Assembly: GCA_963664605.1 (NCBI GenBank)
Contig: OY761536.1
Span: 186,001 to 250,000, forward strand
Length of the DNA stretch: 64,000 nt
DNA from: JAHOYW01 sp963664605
GTDB taxonomy: Bacteria; Verrucomicrobiota; Lentisphaeria; Victivallales; Victivallaceae
Direction: 5' to 3'
Part shown: positions 51,364 to 60,370 of the stretch, in pieces
How positions within the stretch are numbered: position 1 is the first letter of the stretch
How the letters are laid out: each line of letters starts with the position of its first letter
Made by a program: the position numbers and the translations under genes
Notes under the pieces: generated by a model
The model's database searches: none
What the model was told of the DNA's origin: nothing
The model's input: only the letters and a program-made list of their open reading frames with translations

Positions 51364-52422
51364 CTAAAGAACTATCTCTGTATCCGCGTCAATTCCGGAA
51401 ATTATTCTCAGCGTATCCGGCGTAGGCCCATCTACGGTCCTGACTAACACTTTTGAAGAGGAACCATCCTTTATTACGGTCAGGTATTCCAACTGGCCTA
51501 TTTGAGTAATCGCTGATGCCGGGACAATATAAGCATTTTCTTTTCCCAGCTTCATTTCAACGATTCCAAACATGCCCGGCATCAGGCCTTTGATGTCCCC
51601 GGTAATATCCATTTTCACCAGAAATGTGCGGCTCCCGGGATCTACAGACGGCACTATTTCTCTTATTATTCCTTTAAAAGTCCGCTTCAGGGCGCCTACA
51701 TTAAATTTTATCACATCTCCGATTTTAGCTGATTTGACCAGTGATTCACGCAGAGGCACATAAAGCATCAAACGAGTCGGATCAAATATTTTCATAATGA
51801 TATTTCCAGGACTGGCAATATCGCCGGGGTCATCAACGCGGTCTGAAACAATGCCATTCATCGGGCTCCTGATGGTGGCATAAGATAAATTGGCAGCTGC
51901 CTGTTGTAATGACTGCTGAGCTGCTTTTCTTGCCGCGATTGCTGACCTCAAAACCTGTTCTGCCTGCTCAAAGGTTTTGCGTGGAATAACATTTTCCGCC
52001 AATAATTTTCTCTGTCGTATATAGTCTTTTTTTGCCAGCTGCAGAGCCGCATCAAGGGACTTCATGTTTTCAATTATCTGATTTTCCGCCGCTTTTAGAT
52101 CGCTGTTGTCAAGCTGTACCAGAATTTCATCCGCCTTGACGGAATCCCCGCTGCGCTTAGTTATTTCAATAATTCTCGCCGTAATGCGTGGAGCAAGCTC
52201 GATCTCATCCCGGCTCCTGACGGTTCCAACGCTTTTATATACAATCGGGATCTCACTCAATTTCAGTTTGAACAGTCTATTTTTGCTGAATTTTTCATTC
52301 ATAACAGGCTGCTCGCCTGGAGAAATCATGCCGGAACGGAAAGTTCCCGTTTGATATAATATAACGGCAAGAATTATCAACGCAGCAGCAATAATTACAA
52401 TAATTTTCAATAATTTTTTCAT
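51364..52422 (-). CDS. RND efflux periplasmic adaptor
   Basis: A 352-aa membrane-fusion protein. An N-terminal membrane anchor (about residues 5-25) is followed by the lipoyl half (GTVRSRDEIELAPRITARI, then GDSVKADEILVQLDNSDL), an alpha hairpin, the second half YATIRSPMNGIVSDRVDDPGDI, and a beta barrel with VPSVDPGSRTFLVKMDI. It links the RND permease to an outer-membrane channel. Its start overlaps the permease stop by four bases. No TolC-like gene is in the operon, so the channel must be shared from elsewhere. Confidence 0.92.
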   Translation of the reverse strand: MKKLLKIIVIIAAALIILAVILYQTGTFRSGMISPGEQPVMNEKFSKNRLFKLKLSEIPIVYKSVGTVRSRDEIELAPRITARIIEITKRSGDSVKADEILVQLDNSDLKAAENQIIENMKSLDAALQLAKKDYIRQRKLLAENVIPRKTFEQAEQVLRSAIAARKAAQQSLQQAAANLSYATIRSPMNGIVSDRVDDPGDIASPGNIIMKIFDPTRLMLYVPLRESLVKSAKIGDVIKFNVGALKRTFKGIIREIVPSVDPGSRTFLVKMDITGDIKGLMPGMFGIVEMKLGKENAYIVPASAITQIGQLEYLTVIKDGSSSKVLVRTVDGPTPDTLRIISGIDADTEIVL

Positions 52423-55400
52423 TTGGAAATCTCCTGTTTATCTGAATTTACCAGCATATATATAGTGGGAATAACCAGCATTGTAAAGAAAGTGCTGGCA
52501 ATCAATCCGAAAATAAGAGCCCAGGCCAAGCCGGAAAAAATCGGGTCCAGCGTAATCGGCCACGCTCCCATCATAGTGGTCAGCGCAGTAAGCATTATCG
52601 GGCGGAACCTGACGGCACCGCTTTCAATTATAGCCTGACGCAGTGGAGTTCCCTGTTTCACCGCTTCCTGTATGAATTCAATAAGTACGATACTGTTGCG
52701 GATAACAATCCCGCCAAGCGCGATCATACCGATCATACCGGTGGCGGTAAAGAATATCGGATCGGAAAATCCGGCTACTTTGCTTCCCATAATCAGGTTA
52801 AGCAGATAAAACCCTGGTGCAATACCAATTATTGTCAAGGGAATGGCGCACATAATAATCAAAGGCATAAGAATGCTGCCGGTTTGAATAATCAACAACA
52901 GAAAAATTCCAATCATAGCAATTCCGAAAGCTATTCCTAAATCCCTGAATACCCGCAAAGTTATTTCCCATTCGCCTTCCCCTGCCCATTCTGCCCGGAT
53001 ATCCTCCGGCAGCGGATCGTCACGCAGCGTATCCCATATTGTTTGTAAAATCAATTCACCCGGAGGCCTGCCGACACACTCTGCGGTAACAAAAACCACC
53101 CTCTGCAGATTCTTGTGATAAATCGGCTGTTCTGACTTTCTCCGGATAAATTTTCCGATCTCAGCCAATTGAACCATATTGTTATCGCCCCCCTTTATCC
53201 ATAAGCGTCCAAGACGTTCAGCATCAAATCTATCCTGATATGGAATCTGTACATAAGCATAAAGCGGAGTACGTTCATAAGGCCGTCTTATCAATGCCGT
53301 GTTATCACCGTTAAGGGCTATTTTCAACACATCCGTTATCTGCGCAGAAGTAATACCATGCAGCGCTATCTTATCGCGGTTAATTCTAAATTCAAGACGG
53401 TCATGCAATGTTTCAGACATATCATTGATCTCAACGATATGAATTGAATCTGTCTTCCGCAGCCTGTCTTCAACCGCTTCCGCTCCTTTTATCAGCTCAC
53501 TGTATTTATGCCCCGGAGTTCCGTAAACCTCAACCGTAATCGTTGACAGCACCGGAGGTCCAGGCGGAACTTCCACAATATTAATTACCGCATTGTGCTT
53601 TTCTGCTATCTCAGTTACAGGCTTGCGAATACGCAAAGCTATTGAATGACTTTGCTGTTCACGTTTCGCCTTATCCGCAAGATTTATCCGTATATCGGCA
53701 AGATTGGCTTCCTGCCGCATACCGTAATGTCTGACCAAACCGTTGAAATCAATTGGCGCGTTAATCCCGACATAGGCTTGATAATTATCTATCTCATTTA
53801 CGGTAGCAAGGTATTTTTCCAGTTCGCCCACAACGTTATAAGTTTTCTCAAGCGAAGTGCCTTCCGGCATTTCCACAACCAACTGCAATTCATTTTTATT
53901 GTCAAAAGGCAACATTTTCAAGGGTACTTTAAACAGCATCAGAGCCGCGGAAACCAACAACAGAATCATTACCCCGCCCAGTAGGATAAACGCATTGCGC
54001 CGCTTCAGGAAAGGCTTGATAAATGCAGCATAAAGTCTTTTTACCCATTCCGGTGTAACATCAGAACCACTACTTCCTTCCGGACTTGCATTGCTTCCGG
54101 CTTTTTTCTTCAAAAGCCGATATGACAACCACGGAACAAAAGTCAAAGCGCATACCGTGGAAAAAGTAACCGTCAGAGGAACGTTTATAGCCATCGGCCC
54201 CATGTACGGCCCCATCATCCCGGTAATAAAAAACATTGGAGTGAATGAGATGATAATTGCCAGGGTTGACATTATCACCGGCGGAATAACTTCCTTAACC
54301 GCGGCGAGGGTGGCATGAAACGGGTCAAGCAGCCCCATCCGTATATGCCGCTGTATATTATCGACATTAGTGATCGGGTCATCAACCACCAGGCCAAGAC
54401 TCAGGATAAGAGCGAAAAGCGTTACCCGGTTGATAGTGAAACCGGAGATATAGTTAACGAAAAGCGCCAGAGCGAAACTCACCGGCACTGCCAGCCCGAC
54501 AACTATTCCTTCGCGCCAGCCCATTGTCAGGGCAATCAGGATAACTACAGTCAAAATAGCAAATATCATACTGGAGATCAAGTCATTGACTTTGTCGTCC
54601 GCGGTTTTTCCGTAATCCCTGGTGACAATCATTTTTACATCTTCAGGCAATATAGTCTGCTGCAGTTTTTTTGCTGATTCAATGACATTCTGCGCAACCG
54701 AAACGGCATTAGTTCCTGTTTTTTTGCTGAATGACAGGGTCACTGCCGGATATATTTTACCACGTTCAGCTTTATCTCCCTTAAAAGCCGGGCCAAATCC
54801 TATATTTACATAGTTACTCTGCTCTTCCGGCCCGTCAATAACTTTCGCGACATCCTCCAGGCGGACAATGCGGTCATCTTTCGCTGTAATCACCGTCTTG
54901 CGCAGTTGTTCGGCGCTTTCCAATCCCGGCATAGTTAAAATATTGATTTCCTTACCGGAGGATATGGCTTTTCCTACAGTTGCAACACTATTATCCTGAG
55001 CTAAAGCATCCTTTATGTCATTAAGGCCGATCTTCCTTGCCGCAAGGTTTTCGATATTCGGCTCAATACGGATCTGACGACGATAACCGCCGACAATTTC
55101 AGTAAGGGAAATATCACGCAAAGAATCCAGGCGGGCCTTGACCTCCTCTGCCATTCTTCTTAACTCAAAAGCATCCCGTTTCGGCGAATAAAAAGTCAAT
55201 GAAACAATCGGCACATCATCAATCTCAACCGGATTCACCAGCCAGTTTGTAACCCCCTGCGGCACAAGCTGGAGGTTTTCCTGGATCTTATCACGCACTT
55301 TGACCATCGCACGGTCTCGATCCTCTCCAACATAAAAACGTACGCCGACAAAAGCCGAATCACGATTGCTGACCGAATAAACATGTTCCACCCCGCTGAT

Positions 55401-55649
55401 CTGCCATAACAGACGCTCAAGCGGAATTGTAACAAGCTGTTCGACTTCCGCCGGAGAGTGACCGGGGAATTCTACCATAACATCCACCATAGGAACAACT
55501 ATCTGCGGTTCCTCTTCGCGGGGGGTCATAAAAATTGCCATGATCCCCAGTAAAACCGCCAGGGATATAAAGATCATTGATAAGGGGCCGGTGAGAAAAA
55601 CCCTGACAGTATTAATTATAAAGCCTTGATGTTTATCATTCTGATGCAT
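52419..55649 (-). CDS. RND family efflux permease
   Basis: A 1076-aa inner-membrane pump of the AcrB/MdtB-type layout: twelve membrane helices with two large periplasmic loops after helices 1 and 7. The proton-relay Asp pair is seen in LGLVVDDPITNVDN of helix 4 (about residue 418). The start (REEEPQIVVPMVDVMVEFPG, then SPAEVEQLVTIPLE) and GMIALGGIVIRNSIVLIEFI near the end are family hallmarks. This subgroup, with permease before adaptor, often exports organic compounds, not metals. The start overlaps the ArsR gene by 14 bases, so the repressor and pump are translated together. Confidence 0.93.
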   Translation of the reverse strand: MHQNDKHQGFIINTVRVFLTGPLSMIFISLAVLLGIMAIFMTPREEEPQIVVPMVDVMVEFPGHSPAEVEQLVTIPLERLLWQISGVEHVYSVSNRDSAFVGVRFYVGEDRDRAMVKVRDKIQENLQLVPQGVTNWLVNPVEIDDVPIVSLTFYSPKRDAFELRRMAEEVKARLDSLRDISLTEIVGGYRRQIRIEPNIENLAARKIGLNDIKDALAQDNSVATVGKAISSGKEINILTMPGLESAEQLRKTVITAKDDRIVRLEDVAKVIDGPEEQSNYVNIGFGPAFKGDKAERGKIYPAVTLSFSKKTGTNAVSVAQNVIESAKKLQQTILPEDVKMIVTRDYGKTADDKVNDLISSMIFAILTVVILIALTMGWREGIVVGLAVPVSFALALFVNYISGFTINRVTLFALILSLGLVVDDPITNVDNIQRHIRMGLLDPFHATLAAVKEVIPPVIMSTLAIIISFTPMFFITGMMGPYMGPMAINVPLTVTFSTVCALTFVPWLSYRLLKKKAGSNASPEGSSGSDVTPEWVKRLYAAFIKPFLKRRNAFILLGGVMILLLVSAALMLFKVPLKMLPFDNKNELQLVVEMPEGTSLEKTYNVVGELEKYLATVNEIDNYQAYVGINAPIDFNGLVRHYGMRQEANLADIRINLADKAKREQQSHSIALRIRKPVTEIAEKHNAVINIVEVPPGPPVLSTITVEVYGTPGHKYSELIKGAEAVEDRLRKTDSIHIVEINDMSETLHDRLEFRINRDKIALHGITSAQITDVLKIALNGDNTALIRRPYERTPLYAYVQIPYQDRFDAERLGRLWIKGGDNNMVQLAEIGKFIRRKSEQPIYHKNLQRVVFVTAECVGRPPGELILQTIWDTLRDDPLPEDIRAEWAGEGEWEITLRVFRDLGIAFGIAMIGIFLLLIIQTGSILMPLIIMCAIPLTIIGIAPGFYLLNLIMGSKVAGFSDPIFFTATGMIGMIALGGIVIRNSIVLIEFIQEAVKQGTPLRQAIIESGAVRFRPIMLTALTTMMGAWPITLDPIFSGLAWALIFGLIASTFFTMLVIPTIYMLVNSDKQEISK

Positions 55650-55959
55650 GTTTATCCCTCAAATCATCTTCTTTTAAAGTAATCCTCTCCCCGTCATTAT
55701 CAAACAATGCAAACATTTTTTTTACGAAATCAGGGCGTACAATATAGAAACAGCGTTTTGTCCCGACCTTACAAAAATCCAGTATATCCGCCTCGGTCAA
55801 AGCTTTCAAGTGCTGAGAAAGGTTTGGCTGCGAAACATCAATGTTACGATTAGTCAAGGTCGCGCAGCTGGGGCCGTCAAGCAGGATGCGCAGTATCTGT
55901 AACCGGACCGGATGTCCCATTACTTTAAGAGTATTTGCTAGTTTTTCATCATCATGCAT
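55636..55959 (-). CDS. ArsR-family transcriptional repressor
   Basis: A 107-aa winged-helix repressor: LANTLKVMGHPVRLQILRIL is the typical start, NIDVSQPNLSQHLKALTEADIL is the recognition helix region, then a wing with GTKRCFYIV. Two cysteines lie apart (in PSCATL and in DFCKVG), so it may sense a thiol-reactive compound or a metal, but there is no clear CxC metal site. I chose ATG 55959, which overlaps the upstream stop by one base (TAATG); an ATG at 55995 would start inside the CoA-binding gene. It probably represses the RND pump genes that follow. Confidence 0.88.
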   Translation of the reverse strand: MHDDEKLANTLKVMGHPVRLQILRILLDGPSCATLTNRNIDVSQPNLSQHLKALTEADILDFCKVGTKRCFYIVRPDFVKKMFALFDNDGERITLKEDDLRDKHASE

Positions 55960-56333
55960 TAAAACTGCCCCGTCCTTAGCATAACCAGAGTACATGCGTG
56001 TATAACTTTTATCCCATTAGCCGCCAATGCCGCTTCCAACTCGGAATTTTCCGATCCCGGATTAAAAATAACACGCTTCGGAGAGAGTTCTAGAATAGCA
56101 TCTTTCTGAGCAGTTGAAACAGCCGGGCCAACATACATAGTCAAAGTATCAACCGGTATTTCAATTTCTCCAAGGTTCTTCATTGTGCATAGATCATGAA
56201 TGCTGACTCCGGAAGGGTTTACCGGGACAACTTCATAACCGTGCTCTTTAAGCATCGCAACCGCCTGATTGGAATAACGCTCAGATTTCGGCGACGCGCC
56301 TAAAACAACTACTGTCCGGGTTTCATCTGACAT
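55959..56333 (-). CDS. CoA-binding domain protein (YccU-like)
   Basis: A 124-aa single-domain protein of the CoA_binding_2 type: VVVLGASPKSERYSNQAVAML, then GYEVVPVNPSG and VDTLTMYVGPA, VIFNPGSENSEL, and a late C-containing ACTLVMLR. Such proteins bind CoA or a nucleotide and have no firm role. It is the first gene of the minus-strand unit with ArsR, RND permease and adaptor, and its stop overlaps the ArsR start. Confidence 0.88.
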   Translation of the reverse strand: MSDETRTVVVLGASPKSERYSNQAVAMLKEHGYEVVPVNPSGVSIHDLCTMKNLGEIEIPVDTLTMYVGPAVSTAQKDAILELSPKRVIFNPGSENSELEAALAANGIKVIHACTLVMLRTGQF

Positions 56334-56353
56334 AATTTAAATCCTTTTTTAAA

Positions 56354-56371
56354 TATAATATTTACATTATA
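56354..56371. promoter_or_regulatory. Candidate ArsR operator and promoter region
   Basis: TATAAT (56354-56359) and ATTATA (56366-56371) are inverted arms around ATTTAC, in an AT-only stretch 21 bases before the CoA-binding ATG. On the minus strand TATAAT (56371-56366) with TTGAAT (56392-56387), 15 bp apart, could be the promoter. ArsR-family sites are often such AT-rich imperfect palindromes. Confidence 0.45.
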
Positions 56372-56437
56372 TAATAATATTTTTATATTCAAAAAAGTCA
56401 AATGGGAAAGCAAATTATTATAAGAGAAAAAAGTAAA

Positions 56438-56476
56438 ATGCCGGAAAGCTTGAAGAAATCAATAGCAATCCGGCAT
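56438..56476 (-). terminator. Terminator of the ceramidase-like/PHP operon
   Basis: On the minus strand ATGCCGGA (56476-56469) pairs with TCCGGCAT (56445-56438) around a 23-base loop, followed by TTTACTTTTTTC. It lies 30 bases after the stop of the PHP-like gene. Confidence 0.55.
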
Positions 56477-56505
56477 GGTTATTAGATACGGCTGGCAAAC
56501 AAGAA

Positions 56506-57951
56506 TCAAGCTTTTCCGAAAACCGGACTGCTCCATGCTATCTCTCCCGAAAAAGTAGTTATTCTGACATAAACAAATTCATCCTTTGCCAATGCCGGAA
56601 TATTCAGGGATTGTTCAAGAAAACGTGAATCCCCTTCAAACAATAGATTTTGCGTGATATTACCATTCCTGATAATTTCGACATCTTTTAAGCCGTGTTC
56701 TGAAGCGCATTTAATATCCATTTCAAGATCATTTCCGGATTCTCTGGTATCTGCAGTCAAAAATATTCTACTACAGGTCGAGGCATAAGTATGATGTTCT
56801 TTTATAGCGTCAAAAACATTTTCCCTGGTCAGTTCCGGGATTATTGCCGCTGTCAAACCGGAAGGATATATTACCGTAGGATGCCCGTCCAGACAATCTC
56901 CGGGGCGGCCGTCATGAATATCTCCACCGCTAACAAAGCCGAAGCGATAACCAAGTTTCAGAGCATCACGAACATGTCTGCCTTTTAACTCTCCATCACA
57001 ATTTTTTATTGGAAGAATATTACCTTCATCTTCGTGACACTCACTACTTCCCCAACAAGAATACATCTCCACCGCTTTCTCATATCTCGGGTTCCAGCCC
57101 AAAGACCAGTCACAGCCCATTTTCTTATTAGCCGAGTGGTGCGGGATCAGCAAGACATCTTCACCAGTCGCCGATATCTTATCTGCCACAGCCCAAAGTT
57201 TTTCCAGAGTGTCACTGGCGGCATTACGGCTATCTACCAGAGGGCCTTTGCCTCCTCTGTAGTAGATATTTCTGTGCCCGTATTTCTGGTTCGTCCATTC
57301 CTGCCCAATCAAAGTTGCAAACCTGCCCGGTTCATTATAATCATTGCTTACTGCCTGGAAATATTCCCACTGACGCTCAGTAACACTTTCCATGTGATCG
57401 CTAATGGCGCCAAAATCCAGAAAGGCTTCATTACGGGCAAATCCATACAGCTCTTCAGGACTGCGAATTCCGTCGCTGAATATTGTCTGCCAATGCGGAT
57501 CTCCCCAATAAATTCTTGATTCCGGTATTTTTTCCGTTACATAAACCGGATTGGAAAGGAATTCTTTTCCAGTTCCCGGGTCAGTTATCTTGACAAAATG
57601 AAATCCAGGCTTGTTCCATGAATATCCGCAAAATTCCTTTATCGGGCGGGTATCCCCAGGGAACACCCCTTGATTTACGCCGTCAAATTCAATTTTGTCA
57701 TTACCATTCAACGCATCTCCACAATCAACATCTAAAGTACCGCACCATTCAGGCAGAGTATCATCGATATATTTTATGTCCCTGCCGGGAGCCAGATTAA
57801 ACGGACTTTCCAATTTAGGTTTTTTAGTATACCAGGCAAAGTGAGAGCAGGGAATTTCCCGTGCTTTACCTTTGAGCTTTAGTTTAATCGTAAATTTTTC
57901 ACCAACTCCAAGCCTTGAAGGGATTACACATAAAATTTTAGTTATAGACAT
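56506..57951 (-). CDS. DUF3604/PHP-superfamily hydrolase-like protein
   Basis: A 481-aa protein with a PHP-like metal-dependent hydrolase core. IYWGDPHWQTIFSDGIRSPEE (about residue 150) is the DUF3604 form of the PHP HxH motif, with a proline between the D and H; later histidines in FGAISDHMES, LLIPHHSA and SGGDIHDGRPGD complete the metal site. The N-terminal ~140 residues are beta-rich. No signal peptide, so it is cytosolic. It follows the ceramidase-like gene by six bases, and both are likely one operon under AraC control. Substrate unknown. Confidence 0.82.
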   Translation of the reverse strand: MSITKILCVIPSRLGVGEKFTIKLKLKGKAREIPCSHFAWYTKKPKLESPFNLAPGRDIKYIDDTLPEWCGTLDVDCGDALNGNDKIEFDGVNQGVFPGDTRPIKEFCGYSWNKPGFHFVKITDPGTGKEFLSNPVYVTEKIPESRIYWGDPHWQTIFSDGIRSPEELYGFARNEAFLDFGAISDHMESVTERQWEYFQAVSNDYNEPGRFATLIGQEWTNQKYGHRNIYYRGGKGPLVDSRNAASDTLEKLWAVADKISATGEDVLLIPHHSANKKMGCDWSLGWNPRYEKAVEMYSCWGSSECHEDEGNILPIKNCDGELKGRHVRDALKLGYRFGFVSGGDIHDGRPGDCLDGHPTVIYPSGLTAAIIPELTRENVFDAIKEHHTYASTCSRIFLTADTRESGNDLEMDIKCASEHGLKDVEIIRNGNITQNLLFEGDSRFLEQSLNIPALAKDEFVYVRITTFSGEIAWSSPVFGKA

Positions 57952-57957
57952 AAGTAA

Positions 57958-59262
57958 TTATCCCATTTTATTTAATAATTTCGTATTTTCCTCAACTAAG
58001 GCATCGTCAATGTTATCAGCGAGCAAATATGGTCCGGCGGCTTTCCCAACCCAGGTTTCATAGCCGCCGCGATGCCGGGCTTCCCGGGTCGGGAGATAAG
58101 ACAGCGAACCATTCGAAACGCTGCAGCACAGGGTGTATTGAAAGGGACTTTGCTGTCTAATGCGCAATGATATCCCAGAAAACATCTCTCCAGGCATTGG
58201 AACTATTGCTATTGGCCCAATCTGCGTAATAGTCTGTGTAAAGTTACGTCCTTTCTGTGGAGCTTTCTTATGTGCTTCAATAACCGAACAAGCATGCATA
58301 TATTCGCACATCGGGGTTCCGAATTCATCTTTGCGCGGCTCCCATTCGGCTTTATCAGATTCAGCTTTCTCTAACGGTTCCAAGGGTGCATAAGGTATAA
58401 ATATATCTTCCACCAGAACATTTAATTTCAAATCATTACGCCACTCTTTAATTGAAATCAAAGCTCTAAGCGCATCAGTCGCAGCACGGTAACCGACTTC
58501 GCGGACGGATTCAATGCCGTCGCCAGCTCCAGCGGAAAAACCGTTACCAAGGAGCCTGTTGGTTCGCGGCCCGACATCTCCTATTGCTCCGTTAAGAAAC
58601 AGCACCGGAGCCTTGAACTGTGATTCAATGCGGTCTTTCATTATCCCAGTCCAGTCACGGGAAACCAGACGATTAGTTCCCATTGCAGTACAGTGAGCGC
58701 CATAATGAACAATGAAGCCGGAATTGCCGTTTTTATTTTTAAATTGCATAACGGTCATTACCGGATCAAACGAACCATTCGGGTCGCCGCGGAAACAGAC
58801 TTTTCCGTCTTCATTAACACTGCGGCGATTGACACCAACCAGACTTTCTGTTTCAGCGACGCCTACTTCAACTTCCTGCAAGTCTTCAAGCGCAATATCG
58901 ACAGAACGGCTTATTTCCGGCAATACAGAATCGATATATTCCTGTTCTCGAGTTCCCCATCCCCAGAAATTTAAAGTATTGGGTACAGAATGGCTATGAA
59001 TCGTACAGACTGAAATATGTTCCTTTGTTATTCTGGTATTCTTATTAATGCTTGAACGAATTTTTTCAACAATGTCTTCTTCAATACATATCCAGTCAAG
59101 ATTGATAATAACTGTTCTAAGCTTATCCTGCTCAAGCACCACAGTAGTTGAGTGAAGATTATCGAAAATTTCTTCTGCCGGCCTTTCCTCAACTCCATAC
59201 CCGCCGAGGCGCACTCCAAGTTCAGGAGTTATATCTGTCCTGCCGAAACCTGCTTTTAACAT
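57958..59262 (-). CDS. Neutral/alkaline ceramidase-like hydrolase, second copy in window
   Basis: A 434-aa relative of the protein at 20101-21513. The start AGFGRTDITPELGVRLGGYG is classical for the family. The metal-site stretch CTIHSHSVPNTLN lies near residue 88, HYGAHCTAMG near 188 and FLNGAIGDVGPR near 226. No signal peptide. It is the first gene of an operon with the PHP-like protein and has an activator-type promoter with AraC half-sites. It shares the family with the GntR-LacI locus but differs in partner genes, so the two probably act on related but distinct compounds. Confidence 0.87.
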   Translation of the reverse strand: MLKAGFGRTDITPELGVRLGGYGVEERPAEEIFDNLHSTTVVLEQDKLRTVIINLDWICIEEDIVEKIRSSINKNTRITKEHISVCTIHSHSVPNTLNFWGWGTREQEYIDSVLPEISRSVDIALEDLQEVEVGVAETESLVGVNRRSVNEDGKVCFRGDPNGSFDPVMTVMQFKNKNGNSGFIVHYGAHCTAMGTNRLVSRDWTGIMKDRIESQFKAPVLFLNGAIGDVGPRTNRLLGNGFSAGAGDGIESVREVGYRAATDALRALISIKEWRNDLKLNVLVEDIFIPYAPLEPLEKAESDKAEWEPRKDEFGTPMCEYMHACSVIEAHKKAPQKGRNFTQTITQIGPIAIVPMPGEMFSGISLRIRQQSPFQYTLCCSVSNGSLSYLPTREARHRGGYETWVGKAAGPYLLADNIDDALVEENTKLLNKMG

Positions 59263-59307
59263 TTTAGCACTCTCCGTTGATTTGATTGTATAGAAATGTA
59301 TAGAAAT

Positions 59308-59336
59308 ATTATAATTGTTCCATGCTTTAAAAACAA
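59308..59336 (-). promoter_or_regulatory. Promoter of the ceramidase-like/PHP operon
   Basis: On the minus strand TTGTTT (59336-59331), a 17-bp spacer and TATAAT (59313-59308). The -35 is poor, as expected for an activator-dependent promoter. Downstream are two GTATAGAAAT copies (59288-59297, 59298-59307) 10 bp apart. Confidence 0.65.
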
Positions 59337-59338
59337 TG

Positions 59339-59371
59339 TATCATTATTGCTGAAACTTTATCATTATTGCT
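59339..59371 (-). promoter_or_regulatory. AraC half-site pair at the ceramidase-like promoter
   Basis: AGCAATAATGATA reads twice on the minus strand, at 59371-59359 and 59351-59339, identical and exactly 20 bp apart. The near copy ends 2 bp before the -35 box. Two direct half-sites a fixed two helix turns apart beside the -35 is the classic AraC-family activator layout. Confidence 0.75.
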
Positions 59372-59378
59372 AAAATGA

Positions 59379-60242
59379 CTATTCAATTATATTTTTACGG
59401 AGCCAGTGTGAGAATGATGACGCGCATGAAAAGCCTAACTCTTCAGCTATTTCTTTTTTGTTGTACCCGTCATTGAGCATACTCTTTACTTTAGATATTC
59501 TTATAGTGTTTATGTATTTGTGAACACTTTCACCAGTATATTCTTTGAACAGGCGCAAAAAATGGAATTTACTATATCCAGCCAGCCTGGATAGCTTATC
59601 AATCGTCAAATTTTTTCCTGAAGTATTAACAATATGTTCTTTAATCATATCAATTGTTTGAGCTTGGTAAGTTTTTATATTTCCGGCTGCACTATCGTAG
59701 TTTAAATCACGTTCCACCAATTCCAGCATAAATAAAGAAATTATCGAAATTAACTTCTTACGCTTCATATCATCAGATAATTTACTACTCTTGAGGGAAT
59801 CCCATATTTTCTGCATCAACAAAATCAGGTTTTTGTCTTCGATTATTAATTCGTGACCGGAATATTCAATGCGGTGATTCTTAATTCTAACGATTCGTGC
59901 AGCAACTTTTACTTTAAGGAAATGCAGCCATAAATGATCGATATTTTCATTCATTAAAGAATACGCGCGATCGTGTTCCTCCAATTTATCAAATAGAAAC
60001 AAACTTCCAGGAGAGCAAAGATAACTTGTGCCGTTTAAGCTATTAAGCGAATTGCCTTTCAAAGCAAGCAGAATTTCTCTGTGTAGATGTCTATCCGTAT
60101 TTTTCTTAAGCCATCTGTCATGCTTTTCTGAAGATGACTGAGGAACTTCCAGCGGGAGTTGCGAACAAGCAATTTTCCAGCACTTACTGTCCAGCATGAC
60201 GTCTAATGACGCTTCATCAAAGATATTTCCGACAATATTCAT
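59379..60242 (-). CDS. AraC-family transcriptional regulator
   Basis: A 287-aa regulator. The N-terminal ~180 residues form a cupin-like sensor part (GSLFLFDKLEEHDRAYSLMN, then IDHLWLHF). The C-terminal ~100 residues hold the two helix-turn-helix AraC domain: LTIDKLSRLAGYSKFHFLRLFKEYTGES and KKEIAEELGFSCASSFSHWLRK. The last FSHWLRK lacks the usual F-K-x-x-G-x-S-P signature, and the tail is short. It lies between its two likely target promoters, which share the same half-sites. Effector unknown, but the neighbouring enzymes suggest an aminated sugar. Confidence 0.92.
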   Translation of the reverse strand: MNIVGNIFDEASLDVMLDSKCWKIACSQLPLEVPQSSSEKHDRWLKKNTDRHLHREILLALKGNSLNSLNGTSYLCSPGSLFLFDKLEEHDRAYSLMNENIDHLWLHFLKVKVAARIVRIKNHRIEYSGHELIIEDKNLILLMQKIWDSLKSSKLSDDMKRKKLISIISLFMLELVERDLNYDSAAGNIKTYQAQTIDMIKEHIVNTSGKNLTIDKLSRLAGYSKFHFLRLFKEYTGESVHKYINTIRISKVKSMLNDGYNKKEIAEELGFSCASSFSHWLRKNIIE

Positions 60243-60248
60243 AATTAT

Positions 60249-60281
60249 AGCAACAATGATTAACTATTAGCAATATATATT
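60249..60281 (+). promoter_or_regulatory. AraC half-site pair at the DegT promoter
   Basis: AGCAACAATGATT (60249-60261) and AGCAATATATATT (60269-60281) lie 20 bp apart and match AGCAAYAATGATA. The near copy ends 2 bp before the -35 box, just as at the ceramidase-like promoter. Confidence 0.7.
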
Positions 60282-60283
60282 AA

Positions 60284-60312
60284 TTGCAAAAACTCCTTTT
60301 GTCAACTAAAAT
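60284..60312 (+). promoter_or_regulatory. Promoter of the DegT aminotransferase gene
   Basis: TTGCAA (60284-60289), a 17-bp spacer and TAAAAT (60307-60312). A second TATAAT at 60341-60346 has no good -35. The leader to ATG 60371 contains AAAGGAG. Confidence 0.6.
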
Positions 60313-60370
60313 CAAAATATAGTTTAAAAACTTAAAGCAATATAATTCAATTAAACAAAGGAGATACACT

